This document shows, one piece after another, positions 14,682-23,926 of a stretch of DNA of 33,984 nucleotides. The first letter of the stretch is position 1; each line of letters opens with the position of its first letter. Position numbers and translations under genes: made by a program. The stretch spans positions 1 through 33,984 of the forward strand of contig CAZWDT010000031.1 in assembly GCA_964632755.1 (NCBI GenBank). Reading direction: 5' to 3'. Under the pieces are notes generated by a model. The model worked only from the letters and a program-made list of their open reading frames with translations. It did not search any database and had not been told where the DNA came from. This DNA comes from JAFGMR01 sp964632755. Its GTDB lineage: Archaea; Halobacteriota; Methanosarcinia; Methanotrichales; Methanotrichaceae.

Positions 14682-16425
14682 ATGGCTCTCACTGAATGGA
14701 CGGAGAAGTACAGGCCCGCCTCACTCGATCGCGTTCTGGGCAACAACAAGGCCGTAGCCGAGCTGCGCTCATGGGCGCGGGCCTGGGAGGATGGAAAGCC
14801 TGCTGAGAAGGCGGCCATCCTCTATGGATCGGCGGGCGTAGGAAAGACCTCGGCTGCGCTCGCACTGGCCGCCGAGATGGGATGGGATTGCATAGAGATG
14901 AACGCCTCCGATCAGCGTACGGCTTCAGCGATCGGTCGCGTTGCCGGACCTGCCTCGCGCATAGCGACATTCTCTGGACGAAAGAGGATGGTAGTCCTCG
15001 ACGAAGCAGACAACCTCCACGGGAACGCCGACCGGGGCGGGGCATCGGCGATGCTCAGGCTCGTCAGGGAGACGAGCCAACCGGTAATCCTCATCGCAAA
15101 CGAGTTCTATCAGATCGACAAGGCCTTGAGGGATGCCTGCAAGGCGATACAGTTTCGATCCATCCGGGCAACGACGGTCGCTTCCTTCTTGAGGAATATA
15201 TGCCGCGAGGAAGGGATGGACTGCGAGCCCGAAGCGCTGATGAAGATTGCCGAGAACGCCGGAGGCGACCTTAGAAGCGCAGTAAACGACCTCCAGGCGG
15301 CGGCGGGTGGATCAAAGCTTAGCCTGGAGGATGTGGCAACCTCCGAGAGGGATGCCAAGGCCTCGATCTTCAAGGTCTTGGACTCGATCTTCAAAGGTGA
15401 CTCCCCAACCGAGGCTCTCCGCTCCTCCTACTCGCTCGACGAGAGCCCTGAGGACCTCGTGCATTGGATCGATGAGAACCTACCTCAAGTTTATCGAGGT
15501 GAGGACCTGTTCCGTGGCATGGAGAGCCTCTCTCGCGCAGACGTATTTCTGGGCCGGGTGAGGAGGAGGCAGAACTATGGCCTCTGGCGGTATGCGACGT
15601 TCTTCATGACGGGCGGCATACAGGCAGCCGGAAGGGAGGGGCGTCGGGGGTACATTGCATTCAAGCCCCCGAGCCTATGGAGGCGGCTTGGCCAGACCCG
15701 CAGGGCGAGAAACGTCCGCGACTCGGCTGCGTCAAAGGTTGCGCGCCACTGCCATGTGGGGACGTCCTTTGCCCGCTTCGAGCTGATGGACTTCATCGGA
15801 AGCCTCCTCAAGGGCAAGAAGATCGCGGCGCAGGTTGCGGCAACTCTTGATCTCAACGCCGATGAGATCGCCCTATTGATCAAGAGCACGCCATCCACCA
15901 AGAAGGTGCAGGCGATCTTCGAGGAGGGACAACGGCTGCGAGAGGTGGAGCGGATAGCCGATATCGAGTCCTCCTGGGGCGGGGTCGAACTACAGGCTGC
16001 AGGCCAAAAGAAGGTCGAGGGAAGGGCGGAAGAAGAGCGCCTGTCGATTGAGACGTCCCCAAAAGGTGTCGAGGGAAGGGCGGAAGAAGAGCGCCTGTCG
16101 ATTGAGACGTCCCCAAAAGGTGNNNNNNNNNNNNNNNNNNNNNNNNNNNNNNNNNNNNNNNNNNNNNNNNNNNNNNNNNNNNNNNNNNNNNNNNNNNNNN
16201 NNNNNNNNNNNNNNNNNNNNNNAGCGCCTGTCGATTGAGACGTCCCCAAAAGGTGTCGAGGGAAGGGCGGAAGAAGAACGCCTGTCGATTGAGACGTCCC
16301 AAAAAGGTGTCGAGCAGGAGGAGGAGCCAAGGCGTGGAGGAAAGAGGGCCCGCAAGGCATCGGCAAAGGCCGATGCACCGGCGGAGGAAGGGGGGAAGGG
16401 GCAGCGCTCCCTCTTCGACTTCTAA
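14682..16425 (+). CDS. rfcL: Replication factor C large subunit, with an assembly gap inside a C-terminal repeat
   Basis: AAA+ clamp-loader subunit that loads PCNA on primed DNA with RfcS. Family start TEWTEKYRPASLDRVLGN; Walker A GSAGVGKT (49-56), Walker B VVLDEAD (104-110). Helical collar region is about residues 230-400. The tail contains tandem 18-residue repeats, then a basic segment and a C-terminal PCNA-interacting box QRSLFDF. The 100 Ns at 16123-16222 break the frame on paper. The repeat register shows that the true missing length is 21 + 54k bases, a multiple of three, so the frame is intact across the gap and ends at TAA 16423-16425. The start is the first ATG after the upstream gene. 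Confidence 0.9.
16014..16308 (+). repeat. Tandem 54-base repeat encoding an 18-residue unit in RfcL
   Basis: Unit VEGRAEEERLSIETSPKG. Complete copies are at 16014-16067 and 16068-16121, a partial copy at 16223-16254 after the Ns, and a complete, slightly diverged copy at 16255-16308. Copies are almost identical at the DNA level, implying recent expansion. The number hidden in the gap is unknown. Confidence 0.95.
16123..16222. other. Assembly gap (100 N)
   Basis: A run of exactly 100 Ns, the customary placeholder for unknown size, placed within the rfcL tandem repeat. The repeat probably caused the assembly break. Confidence 0.98.
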
Positions 16426-16479
16426 AATGCGGCCTAACCTACGTTCGAAGGGGCAGGGATGCGGCCTGCAATTCCCTCC

Positions 16480-17679
16480 TCAATAGGTCGGAAGCTCGCC
16501 CTTGAATATCATCTGCTGGACCTTGGGGATGTTATCGAGCCAGTCGTTGAAGATCTCCATCGCCTGACCCTCGACTGAGGAGAGGCTTCTCCCGTCCTTG
16601 AGGATAGCTTGGATGCTTGCGAGATGCGGCTGATCTATGGGCTTTCCGATCTGCGAGAGTATCTTCACGTGGACCTCCTCTATGCCATCTACCTCCTCTG
16701 CCACCTGGTTTGCGATGAGCGTCGAGATCAGGTTGTAGAGCTTTCCCACATGGTTGATTGGATTCTTGCCCGATGTGGCTTCCAGGCTCATCGGCCTGCA
16801 AGGTGTGATCAGGCCGTTTGAGCGGTTGCCCCTTCCAACGGCTCCGTCGTCTCCCATCTCCGCCGAAGTTCCAGTGACCGTAAGATAGACCGATCCAGCC
16901 TCCACGTTATCGCCCACGTTCATCTGGATCTCCACCCGGCGATCGGTCATCGCCGAGGCTCTGTCGATCAGCTCCTGGACGATATCATCCTCGATCTGTA
17001 CGTAGTGGTCGATGTCGTCGATATACCTCCCCACCATTGCGCAGGCAATCGTCAGGCTGATCGAGTCTCCCTCCCGGAGCCCCATGACTTTGATGTCCTC
17101 GCCAATGGCCGGGAATTTTTTCCTCAGATCGAGAAGGGACTGCTCCGTCGAGAAGACGATCCGCTCGGTCTCGGAGAGCGGGCCGTAGCCTACGCCGAAA
17201 GAGGTATCGTTCGCGCTTGGAAGTGTCAAGGCGTCCCTATCGAATATGTTGCAGAGGTCGGCGGAGCCCATGCCTATCTTGCAGTCAAGTATCACCTGAT
17301 GGTTAAGGTCCAGGTTGATCAGGGCCTTTGCCAGGTGCTTTCGAGCTGTCCTGATGGCGATAGTGTCGACTGGGATCTCCTTATCTCCGCATATCTTCGT
17401 AGCCCGCCCGGTCAGCAGTATGTAGATCGGCTGGATTACCTCCCCCCCGCCGAATGCCGGGCTCGACCTTCCGGCGACAAGCTGTATCTTGTCGGTGTTG
17501 TGGTGCAGGACCCGGCCGAAGCGGTCCTGGTACTCCTTGCAAAGCGCGCGGCTTATCTCCTCGGCCAGGCCGTCGGCCAGGCTGTCTGGGTGGCCTATGC
17601 CCTTGCGCTCCACAAGCTCGATCTCCTGCCGCTCGATGGGACTCTGAGTGAGCTCCTCGACCTTGATTTTTCTCGTCAT
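16480..17679 (-). CDS. mat: Archaeal S-adenosylmethionine synthetase
   Basis: Makes S-adenosylmethionine from methionine and ATP; 399 residues of the archaeal type, which has little similarity to bacterial MetK. Recognised by ELVERKGIGHPDSLADGLAE near the N-terminus, GGGEVIQPIYILLTGRAT, and GRGNRSNGLITPCRPMSLEA with TSGKNPINHVGKLYN. An in-frame GTG at 17718 would add 13 residues, but it directly abuts a TATA box (TATAAATATA, minus strand 17719-17728), so it would fall before the transcript start. ATG 17679 has GAGG about eight bases upstream and gives the family start MTRKIKVEEL. It converges on rfcL. Confidence 0.95.
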   Translation of the reverse strand: MTRKIKVEELTQSPIERQEIELVERKGIGHPDSLADGLAEEISRALCKEYQDRFGRVLHHNTDKIQLVAGRSSPAFGGGEVIQPIYILLTGRATKICGDKEIPVDTIAIRTARKHLAKALINLDLNHQVILDCKIGMGSADLCNIFDRDALTLPSANDTSFGVGYGPLSETERIVFSTEQSLLDLRKKFPAIGEDIKVMGLREGDSISLTIACAMVGRYIDDIDHYVQIEDDIVQELIDRASAMTDRRVEIQMNVGDNVEAGSVYLTVTGTSAEMGDDGAVGRGNRSNGLITPCRPMSLEATSGKNPINHVGKLYNLISTLIANQVAEEVDGIEEVHVKILSQIGKPIDQPHLASIQAILKDGRSLSSVEGQAMEIFNDWLDNIPKVQQMIFKGELPTY

Positions 17680-17718
17680 GACCGAATCCTCGCGTTTCGA
17701 TTCTAGATCGAATGCCAC

Positions 17719-17728
17719 TATATTTATA
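17719..17728 (-). promoter_or_regulatory. TATA box of the S-adenosylmethionine synthetase gene
   Basis: Minus-strand TATAAATATA predicts initiation near 17698. It excludes the upstream GTG at 17718 as a start codon. Confidence 0.65.
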
Positions 17729-17751
17729 CTTTCCAGGAGGGCAATGAGATC

Positions 17752-17759
17752 ATAAAAGG
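17752..17759 (+). promoter_or_regulatory. TATA-like box of the ArsA-like gene
   Basis: ATAAAAGG lies about 25 bases before a predicted start near 17780, next to AGGAG at 17781-17785 and ATG 17789. Confidence 0.45.
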
Positions 17760-17788
17760 TAAATCCTGCAAGCGTCTCTTAGGAGTCC

Positions 17789-18697
17789 ATGCGCCTCATC
17801 TACGTGGCTGGAAAGGGCGGCGTTGGCAAATCGGTCTGTTCCGCCTCAACCGCCCTCTGGACATCTAAGCAGGGTCTCAATACGTTGGCCTTCTCAATGG
17901 ATCGCGCCCACTCACTCTCGGATATACTTGAGGTTGAGATCGGGGGACATCCACGAAGGATTGCGGACGGCCTATATGCCTACGAGCCGGACATCGACCG
18001 CGAGGCAAAGAGCTTCTTCTCGAGATACAAGCATATGCTGACAGCCCTCTTCGGCCTATTCGAGATGGAGGTCAGGCCCGAGGACTTCGGCTCATTTCCC
18101 GGCGTTGCCGAGATGATATTTATGGAGAAGCTCTACGATGTGTATGCTGAGGATCAGTATGCAGTAGTCGTGATAGACTCCGCCCCAACAGCGATGGTTC
18201 TCCCCCTTCTCCAGCTTCCAAATGTGACCACAGGCTTTGTAACCCGCCTGCTTGGGATCAAGTCCAAGTGGATGGGTATATTGAACATGCTCGAGCCGGG
18301 CTTTGGCGATGCCATTCTAAAGGAGGCAAGGAGGTTGAGGGCGAAGTCGGAGACGATGAGAGATGCCCTCTTGGATCCGTCGATATCGACCATATCCGTA
18401 GTCACCATTCCCGAGAAGGCAGCGGTCATGGAGACTCGCAGGCTGATCGAAACGGTCGAGGGGCACGGTGTCTTCGTCGACTCCATCATCATCAACCACG
18501 TGATGGAGGGGGGCTGCGACTGTTCGTACTGCGCACGCCGGCGCAATTCCCAGGCCAGGTATATGGATGAGCTCCAGGAGGCCTATGGGGAGAAGAGGAT
18601 CGCGCATCTTTTCGACTTCGGCGCCGAGATCAAGGGAGAGGATGCGATCGAGAAGGTCGCCTGGGAGCTCTACGGGAAGGGTCAGCTTGTCCTCTGA
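17789..18697 (+). CDS. ArsA/Get3-like P-loop ATPase
   Basis: 302 residues of the SIMIBI ATPase family. The deviant Walker A is KGGVGKS (residues 9-15), switch I region FSMDRAHSLSD (35-45, with R where most have P in DPAHS), and switch II VVVIDSAPT (126-134). A Cys cluster CDCSYC (C243, C245, C248) is near the position where Get3 proteins have a zinc-binding CxxC, but arranged as CxCxxC. Archaeal Get3 homologues are thought to handle tail-anchored or other proteins, and ArsA homologues drive arsenite export; no transporter gene is adjacent. AGGAG four bases upstream supports the ATG. Its last 68 bases overlap a small ORF on the other strand. Confidence 0.85.
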   Translation: MRLIYVAGKGGVGKSVCSASTALWTSKQGLNTLAFSMDRAHSLSDILEVEIGGHPRRIADGLYAYEPDIDREAKSFFSRYKHMLTALFGLFEMEVRPEDFGSFPGVAEMIFMEKLYDVYAEDQYAVVVIDSAPTAMVLPLLQLPNVTTGFVTRLLGIKSKWMGILNMLEPGFGDAILKEARRLRAKSETMRDALLDPSISTISVVTIPEKAAVMETRRLIETVEGHGVFVDSIIINHVMEGGCDCSYCARRRNSQARYMDELQEAYGEKRIAHLFDFGAEIKGEDAIEKVAWELYGKGQLVL

Positions 18698-18842
18698 TGG
18701 GCAAGAGGTCATCCTCTGTCCTTGCTAGGATCATCTCCTCGACCTCTCGCAGCCCAAGGCCGAAGACCTCCCCAAGGATCTCCATCGCAGCACCCAGCTC
18801 CATATCGCCTCGCAGCTCAAGTGATCTCTCAAGCGTCCTCAT
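18630..18842 (-). CDS. Small protein of unknown function, probably leaderless
   Basis: 70 residues. The first 45 or so look like a folded helical segment (MRTLERSLELRGDMELGAAM, then EILGEVFGLGLREVEEMILA), while the rest is basic and proline-rich (RRAPRRPSRSHPLP) and lies antisense to the arsA-like 3' end. The only clear start, ATG 18842, is about 25 bases from a TATA-like AGATATAC (18865-18872). The interval 18843-19016 beyond it is AT-rich and holds only this promoter and the end of the kinase gene. I do not recognise a family. Confidence 0.45.
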   Translation of the reverse strand: MRTLERSLELRGDMELGAAMEILGEVFGLGLREVEEMILARTEDDLLPIRGQADPSRRAPRRPSRSHPLP

Positions 18843-18864
18843 GGCATGAACATAGTACGTGCAA

Positions 18865-18872
18865 GTATATCT
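18865..18872 (-). promoter_or_regulatory. TATA-like box for the 70-residue ORF
   Basis: Minus-strand AGATATAC, centred about 25 bases from ATG 18842, supports the small ORF as a transcribed leaderless gene. Confidence 0.4.
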
Positions 18873-19016
18873 AACTAATCCAGAAATTGATATGCTGATA
18901 CGATTAATTTCCAGAATAAAGTACGTATAAGATATCAATAAGCGGATAAACAAGTACCTTGGCCAAATCGAGAATAAGCGGGACAAGTGCCAATGCCAGA
19001 CTGGCGATCTTCGCCT

Positions 19017-22000
19017 CTATACAGGAATCCGCTCAAGAAGTGCCTTGAGCTCCTCGATCCTCACAGGCTTGCTTATGTAATCGTCCATGCCTGCATCAAG
19101 GCACTTATCCTTGATCTCCTGAAGGGCGTGAGCGGTCATGGCAACTATGTAGGGTTCCTTCTTCCCGGTGGACCGAATCATCTTCGTGGTCTCGAGGCCG
19201 TCCATATCCGGCATCTGGACATCCATGAATATCAGGTCGTAGTCGGCGTTCTCCATCGCCTCCAATACCTCACGTCCGCTCCTTGCAAGATCCGCCCAGA
19301 TTCCAAGTCGCTGGAGCATCTTGAGTGCTACCTTCTGGTTGACGGGATTGTCCTCAGCGAGCAAGACCTTACGTTCCGCAAAGCGTGCAGCGTTCCCATT
19401 GACCGGGGCCTGCTCTGCTGATGGCAGTTCGTCTTCCAGGAGGAAGATATTGGCGAGGAGCTTTGAGAGGCTCTCGTACTTGACTGGCTTGGCAAGCCAT
19501 CTCACCCTGGATAGCGCGGAGAGGCGCCGCCTCTGGCCTACCCGGGTCAGCAGGACGAGCGGCCGGTCTCCCACGTATGGAGCGAGCTCTTCAGCCACGT
19601 TGGATCCCATCAAGAGAACGTCGAAAGGCTTTTGGAGCAGATCGGGCGTCGCCTCCCCGACTGCGGTCGCAGCCATTCCCCAGCTCTTAAGCCATCCGGC
19701 AAGGGCCTCCCTGGTCGTCCGATTCCCTTCGACGATCAATGCCCTCTTCCCCTCCAGGAAGAGCCCTCTCGAAGGTGAGGTGGTCGGTCCTCCCTGCGCC
19801 TTAATGGTGACGTGAAACGTGCTCCCAAGGCCTGTGGAGCTCTCAGCCCATATGCGGCCACCCATCATCTCCGCGAGGTGCTTGCTTATCGCAAGTCCGA
19901 GACCCGTTCCTCCGTAGCGGCGGGTGGATGAGGAGTCCACCTGGCTGAACGGCTGAAATAGCTTCTCAAGGAACTCTTCAGGCATGCCTATTCCGGTGTC
20001 GGAAACGGCCAGATGTACCTCGTCATCTCCATCCCCTGGCCGGACCGTGACCACCACCTCTCCCCTCTCGGTGAACTTGACGGCATTTCCTAGTAGGTTT
20101 ACCAGTATCTGGCGGACGCGGGTTGGGTCTCCTATCAATACCTGGGGTACTAGCTCCTCCAGACAGTAGGCGAGCTCCAGCCCCTTCTCCGAGGCGGAGA
20201 GTGCGACCACATCCAAGGCCTCCTCGATCACCTCCCTTATCGAGAAAGGCCGGCTCTCCAGCTCCAGCTTGCGTTCCTCAATCTTTGTGAAGTCCAGTAT
20301 GTCGTTGATGATCGAGAGAAGCGAGTCGCCGCTGGATCGGATCGTCTCGACGAAGTCCCTCTGCTCCGAGTCCAGGCAGGTTCCGAGGAGGAGGCTCGCC
20401 ATGCCGATCACGGCGTTCATGGGCGTCCTGATCTCATGGCTCATGTTCGCCAGGAACTCCGACTTGGCACGAGATGCAGCTTCCGCTCCTTCCTTCGCCT
20501 TTCGAAGCTCCTCTTGCGCTTTGCGGTGTTCGGAGATGTCCCTAATCGACTCGATTGCCCCAATCCGGTTCCCCTTAGAGTCGTAGAGGATCGCTGCAAC
20601 TCCCCAGAGGATGGTATCCAACTGGGGAATGTAGTTCTCGCCAAAGAGCATCTGGCCATCCCTCTCCACGGAGATGTAGTTTTTCTCTACCATATCCTCT
20701 GGAAGGAGAACGAGATCTATCAGTATGGGACGCCTCTCTCCATAGAAGGGGATCGAGTGCTCTAACTCCCCCTTTCCGAGCATCTCCTCCGCCTTAACTC
20801 CGGTCATGGCCTCGATGGCCCTGTTCCAGGCGATCACCTTGCCTTCGACATCTATGACAAGTGTAGCATCGGGCAAGAAATCGATGATATCAGCAAGGCG
20901 TCTCTCCGACTCCCTCACCAGATCCTCCGCTCGCTTTCTCTCGGAGATGTCCCTCAAGGACTCTATGGCCCCCATCCGGTTGCCCTCGGAGTCGTAGAGG
21001 ATGGCTGCCACTGCCCAGAGGATGGTATTCATCCGGGGAACATATGCCTCTGCCACGAGCTTGTCCTCGAGCCTCTCGATCTTCAAATATTCGCTCTCCA
21101 CCTCGTCCTGAGGCTGGAGAATCAGGTCGATCAGTATGGGACGCCTCTCTCCGTAGAAGGGGATCGCGTACTCTAACTCTCCCTTTCCGAGCATCTCCAC
21201 CGCCTTGACTCCGGTCATGGCCTCGATGGCCCTGTTCCAGGCGATCACCTTGCCGTTTGCATCGACGACGAATGTAGCATCGGGGAGGAAGTCGATGATA
21301 CCTGCGAGACGCCTCTCCGACTCCCTCACCAGATCCTCGGCTCGCTTCCTTTCAGAGATGTCCAGTATCACCCCCACAAGGCCCGCAAGCCGGCCTTCTG
21401 TATCGAAGAAGGTCGCCTTGTTGAATATGACCTCGTGCCTTGTGCCGTCTGAATGCTCGACCGATGCCTCATAAATCTGCTTGCCCTGAGCCCTGATGAG
21501 TTCCTCATCAGCCCTATGATATATCTCCGCTAGATCCGGGGGAAAGAGTTGGAAGACGGTCTTTCTCAGGATCTCCTCCCTGTTTAGGCCGGTGTAGGAC
21601 TCGAAGGCGGTGTTGCAGCCCAGGTAATAGCCCACGGCGTCCTTGTAGAATATCGGATTTGGGATGGCATCGATGAGCTGCTGGAGGAGGTGGAGTTGTT
21701 CTTGAAGGGCTTCCTCGGCGATCTTTCGCTCGGTGATATCCTCCCTAAAGCCGTCGATCCTCTCGATGACCCCATCTCCATCGATTACGGGATTGGCCTT
21801 GTCGGAGATCCACTTGGTACTTCCATCGCTTGTGACTATCCTGTACTCCAGATCCAGGGGGGCCTTGTTCTCTCTGTGGAGATGTATCCCCTCCCAGACC
21901 ATCTCTCTGTCATCCGGATGGATCATCTCGTTCCAGTGCTTTAGATCCCCAAAGAATCTCTCCACTGGGTATCCTGTGAGCTCTTCTATCCTGCCTGAGG

Positions 22001-23738
22001 CGAAGAGACAGGTGGAATGCTCATCGGGAAGGGCGGAGTAGACCATGACCGGGATGTTTCGAGCAACCAACCTATACCTCTCCTCGCTCTCCCCAAGAGC
22101 CGTCTCCACCCTCTTCCTCCTCTCCTTCTCATCTATCGTCCATAGGGCGAAGGCCAGGTTGCCGGCAACGCCCTCCATGAGCTCGACCTCCTCTTGGTCG
22201 AAGGCGGTGGAATCCTTGGAATAGAGGTTCAGAACCCCGAAGAGGCGCTCACCGTGGATTATGGGAACGGCCATCGATGACGCGAATCTCTGGGCGAGAG
22301 CTTCCTCCCTCCAGGGCTTGAATCGAGGATCGCCCTCCAGGTCCCGACAGACGATCGTCTTTCGGCTGCGTATCGCCCTTCCGGTGGGGCCCTGGCCGGT
22401 CTCTCCCTCATCCCAGGTGATGGTGATTCGGTCCAGGTATTGGACTCCCTTGCCGCATCGGGCAAGCGGGATTACTTTCTCTCCGTCCAGGCCCCCAATC
22501 CAGACGAGACCGTATCCGCCGCTTGCAACGAGCTCGTTGCATGCCTTCGAGAGAAGGCCCACACGATCGTTCTCGCGGGCTGCAAGCTCAGTCACCCTCC
22601 CAAAGGCCCGGAGAACTTGGTTGAGGCGGTTCAAGCGCTCATCTGCCAGCTTATGGGTGGTGACGTCACTGATAATCCCAGCCAAGCGATAGGCTCGACC
22701 CTCTTCGTTCAACACGACAAAGGCCTGGGTGTGCATCCAGCGTATCTCCCCTTGGCCCGTCACGATCCTATATTCGATCTCGTTAATCCTTCCCGGCTCT
22801 TGGCATCTCAGGGCAGCGGATACAAGCTGCCTATCCTCCGGATGGACCGCCTCCAGAAGATCGTCTGCTTCTCGATAAAGGGCAACCCTCGGCCTGCAAA
22901 ATAGCCTCTCGAAAGCAGGGCTGATATAGATAAATTTATTATTTATTATATCTTTTATAAAGAAAATGTTATCGATGTTCTCGGCAAGCTGGCCGAAGAG
23001 CTCCTCCCCCTCCCCGTCTATTCGGATATTTTCGAGACGATGCTCGACCTCTCGCTCCCAGCTCTCTGGGCTCTGGAGATCCTTGGGAGGAATATAATAT
23101 TTGTTTTTATATAATTTATACCCTTGGATCAGCTGGGGGTGCGTTGTGATTGCATCCCTTATCAGCTCTGCATCAGATCTACTGCGGTCGTACTGGCACA
23201 AACCAAGGCATGGATGGCGGTCGAATAGCTCATCGAGTTTGGACTCGTAATCCAAGAACCTCTGCCGAGATGAGGCGCTTTGAAATGGCGAGCTCATCTC
23301 CCCGCTTATCCTCAAGGCCGGATAACCCTCGGCAATCGCCCTCTCGGCGAAGGATCTCAAGAGGGCGATTGTGTGCCGAGGGTCTACCTCCCCTTCCCCG
23401 ACATAGGCCTCTCGGCAATCGAGGATCACGAGCTGTCCTGAGTCCTCCGCAGCCTTTGGATCCATCCCCTCCTCCTCCAGGAGCTCACGAAGATCGCCAG
23501 GGCTCTCTTTCCCCCGGATGTAGAGGCACATCTCCCCTCGGCGCAGTCCCGAGGCCACGAAGGGCACGACCGTCGCCCTCCACTCATGAAATGAATTGTA
23601 TATCAAGCATAGATGGTCGCCCGGCTTGAGGGAGGCCAAGGACCACTCAAGTTCGGAATGGGAGATGCTATCTTCCTCCGAGCGGTCCTCGTCGCCTTTG
23701 GCCCTAAGATCTCCATCGGCGGGCGCAATCCGTCTCAT
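19017..23738 (-). CDS. Cytoplasmic hybrid histidine kinase: MEDS, PAS, GAF, four PAS, HisKA, HATPase, two receivers
   Basis: 1573 residues and no membrane helix. Order: MEDS sensory domain (about 35-217, starting at GDHLCLIYNS), PAS (245-365), GAF (375-537), PAS (545-672), PAS (680-797), two nearly duplicate PAS domains (803-933 and 940-1070), HisKA with phospho-acceptor H1101 in SHEIRTPMN, and HATPase (N box VNLLGNAVKFT, G1 VSDTGIGMP, G2 GGTGLGLAIS). A first receiver (1330-1430) has lost its acidic pocket and phospho-Asp; the second (1455-1570) is intact with D1506 and K1557. MEDS is a sensor domain common in methanogens. GGAGGT just upstream of ATG 23738 sets the start. It probably senses a soluble or redox signal; the output partner is not in the window. 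Confidence 0.92.
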   Translation of the reverse strand: MRRIAPADGDLRAKGDEDRSEEDSISHSELEWSLASLKPGDHLCLIYNSFHEWRATVVPFVASGLRRGEMCLYIRGKESPGDLRELLEEEGMDPKAAEDSGQLVILDCREAYVGEGEVDPRHTIALLRSFAERAIAEGYPALRISGEMSSPFQSASSRQRFLDYESKLDELFDRHPCLGLCQYDRSRSDAELIRDAITTHPQLIQGYKLYKNKYYIPPKDLQSPESWEREVEHRLENIRIDGEGEELFGQLAENIDNIFFIKDIINNKFIYISPAFERLFCRPRVALYREADDLLEAVHPEDRQLVSAALRCQEPGRINEIEYRIVTGQGEIRWMHTQAFVVLNEEGRAYRLAGIISDVTTHKLADERLNRLNQVLRAFGRVTELAARENDRVGLLSKACNELVASGGYGLVWIGGLDGEKVIPLARCGKGVQYLDRITITWDEGETGQGPTGRAIRSRKTIVCRDLEGDPRFKPWREEALAQRFASSMAVPIIHGERLFGVLNLYSKDSTAFDQEEVELMEGVAGNLAFALWTIDEKERRKRVETALGESEERYRLVARNIPVMVYSALPDEHSTCLFASGRIEELTGYPVERFFGDLKHWNEMIHPDDREMVWEGIHLHRENKAPLDLEYRIVTSDGSTKWISDKANPVIDGDGVIERIDGFREDITERKIAEEALQEQLHLLQQLIDAIPNPIFYKDAVGYYLGCNTAFESYTGLNREEILRKTVFQLFPPDLAEIYHRADEELIRAQGKQIYEASVEHSDGTRHEVIFNKATFFDTEGRLAGLVGVILDISERKRAEDLVRESERRLAGIIDFLPDATFVVDANGKVIAWNRAIEAMTGVKAVEMLGKGELEYAIPFYGERRPILIDLILQPQDEVESEYLKIERLEDKLVAEAYVPRMNTILWAVAAILYDSEGNRMGAIESLRDISERKRAEDLVRESERRLADIIDFLPDATLVIDVEGKVIAWNRAIEAMTGVKAEEMLGKGELEHSIPFYGERRPILIDLVLLPEDMVEKNYISVERDGQMLFGENYIPQLDTILWGVAAILYDSKGNRIGAIESIRDISEHRKAQEELRKAKEGAEAASRAKSEFLANMSHEIRTPMNAVIGMASLLLGTCLDSEQRDFVETIRSSGDSLLSIINDILDFTKIEERKLELESRPFSIREVIEEALDVVALSASEKGLELAYCLEELVPQVLIGDPTRVRQILVNLLGNAVKFTERGEVVVTVRPGDGDDEVHLAVSDTGIGMPEEFLEKLFQPFSQVDSSSTRRYGGTGLGLAISKHLAEMMGGRIWAESSTGLGSTFHVTIKAQGGPTTSPSRGLFLEGKRALIVEGNRTTREALAGWLKSWGMAATAVGEATPDLLQKPFDVLLMGSNVAEELAPYVGDRPLVLLTRVGQRRRLSALSRVRWLAKPVKYESLSKLLANIFLLEDELPSAEQAPVNGNAARFAERKVLLAEDNPVNQKVALKMLQRLGIWADLARSGREVLEAMENADYDLIFMDVQMPDMDGLETTKMIRSTGKKEPYIVAMTAHALQEIKDKCLDAGMDDYISKPVRIEELKALLERIPV
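20523..21332 (-). repeat. Internal duplication of a PAS-coding segment in the kinase gene
   Basis: Two consecutive segments of about 400 bases (20928-21332 and 20523-20930) encode PAS domains with long identical stretches, such as VIAWNRAIEAMTGVKA and IPFYGERRPILIDL. Differences concentrate in the centre of the domain. Confidence 0.85.
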
Positions 23739-23881
23739 GTACCTCCGATAGAGATTTCCGATGTGTTGCCCTACGGAAAATGAAGGCTTTCGAGATCATT
23801 GGCTTTGCCACGGTTCAATGGCTATTAAAATTAACTGAGGAAGGGCCCCCTCTTTCCATCATGGTGATCTCCTCGCCATGG

Positions 23882-23888
23882 TTTAATA
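23882..23888 (+). promoter_or_regulatory. TATA-like box of ackA
   Basis: TTTAATA predicts initiation about 15 bases before ATG 23927. The 188-base divergent gap 23739-23926 also holds an AT-rich GCTATTAAAATTAAC (about 23820) that may serve the kinase gene on the other strand. Confidence 0.45.
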
Positions 23889-23926
23889 CGATTGATCTCT
23901 TACGAGCCTCATTGGGTGGTTATGGG

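Noticed and set aside
16014..16308. CRISPR-like array of 54-base repeats
   Set aside because: Repeats are head-to-tail with no spacers, stay in frame and encode an 18-residue unit within rfcL.
14682..16425. Frameshifted or truncated rfcL
   Set aside because: The frame change equals the arbitrary 100-N length; any gap consistent with the 54-base repeat restores the frame.
23780..23926. 49-residue N-terminal extension of acetate kinase
   Set aside because: It has no family match, and a TATA-like box lies within it just upstream of the canonical start at 23927.
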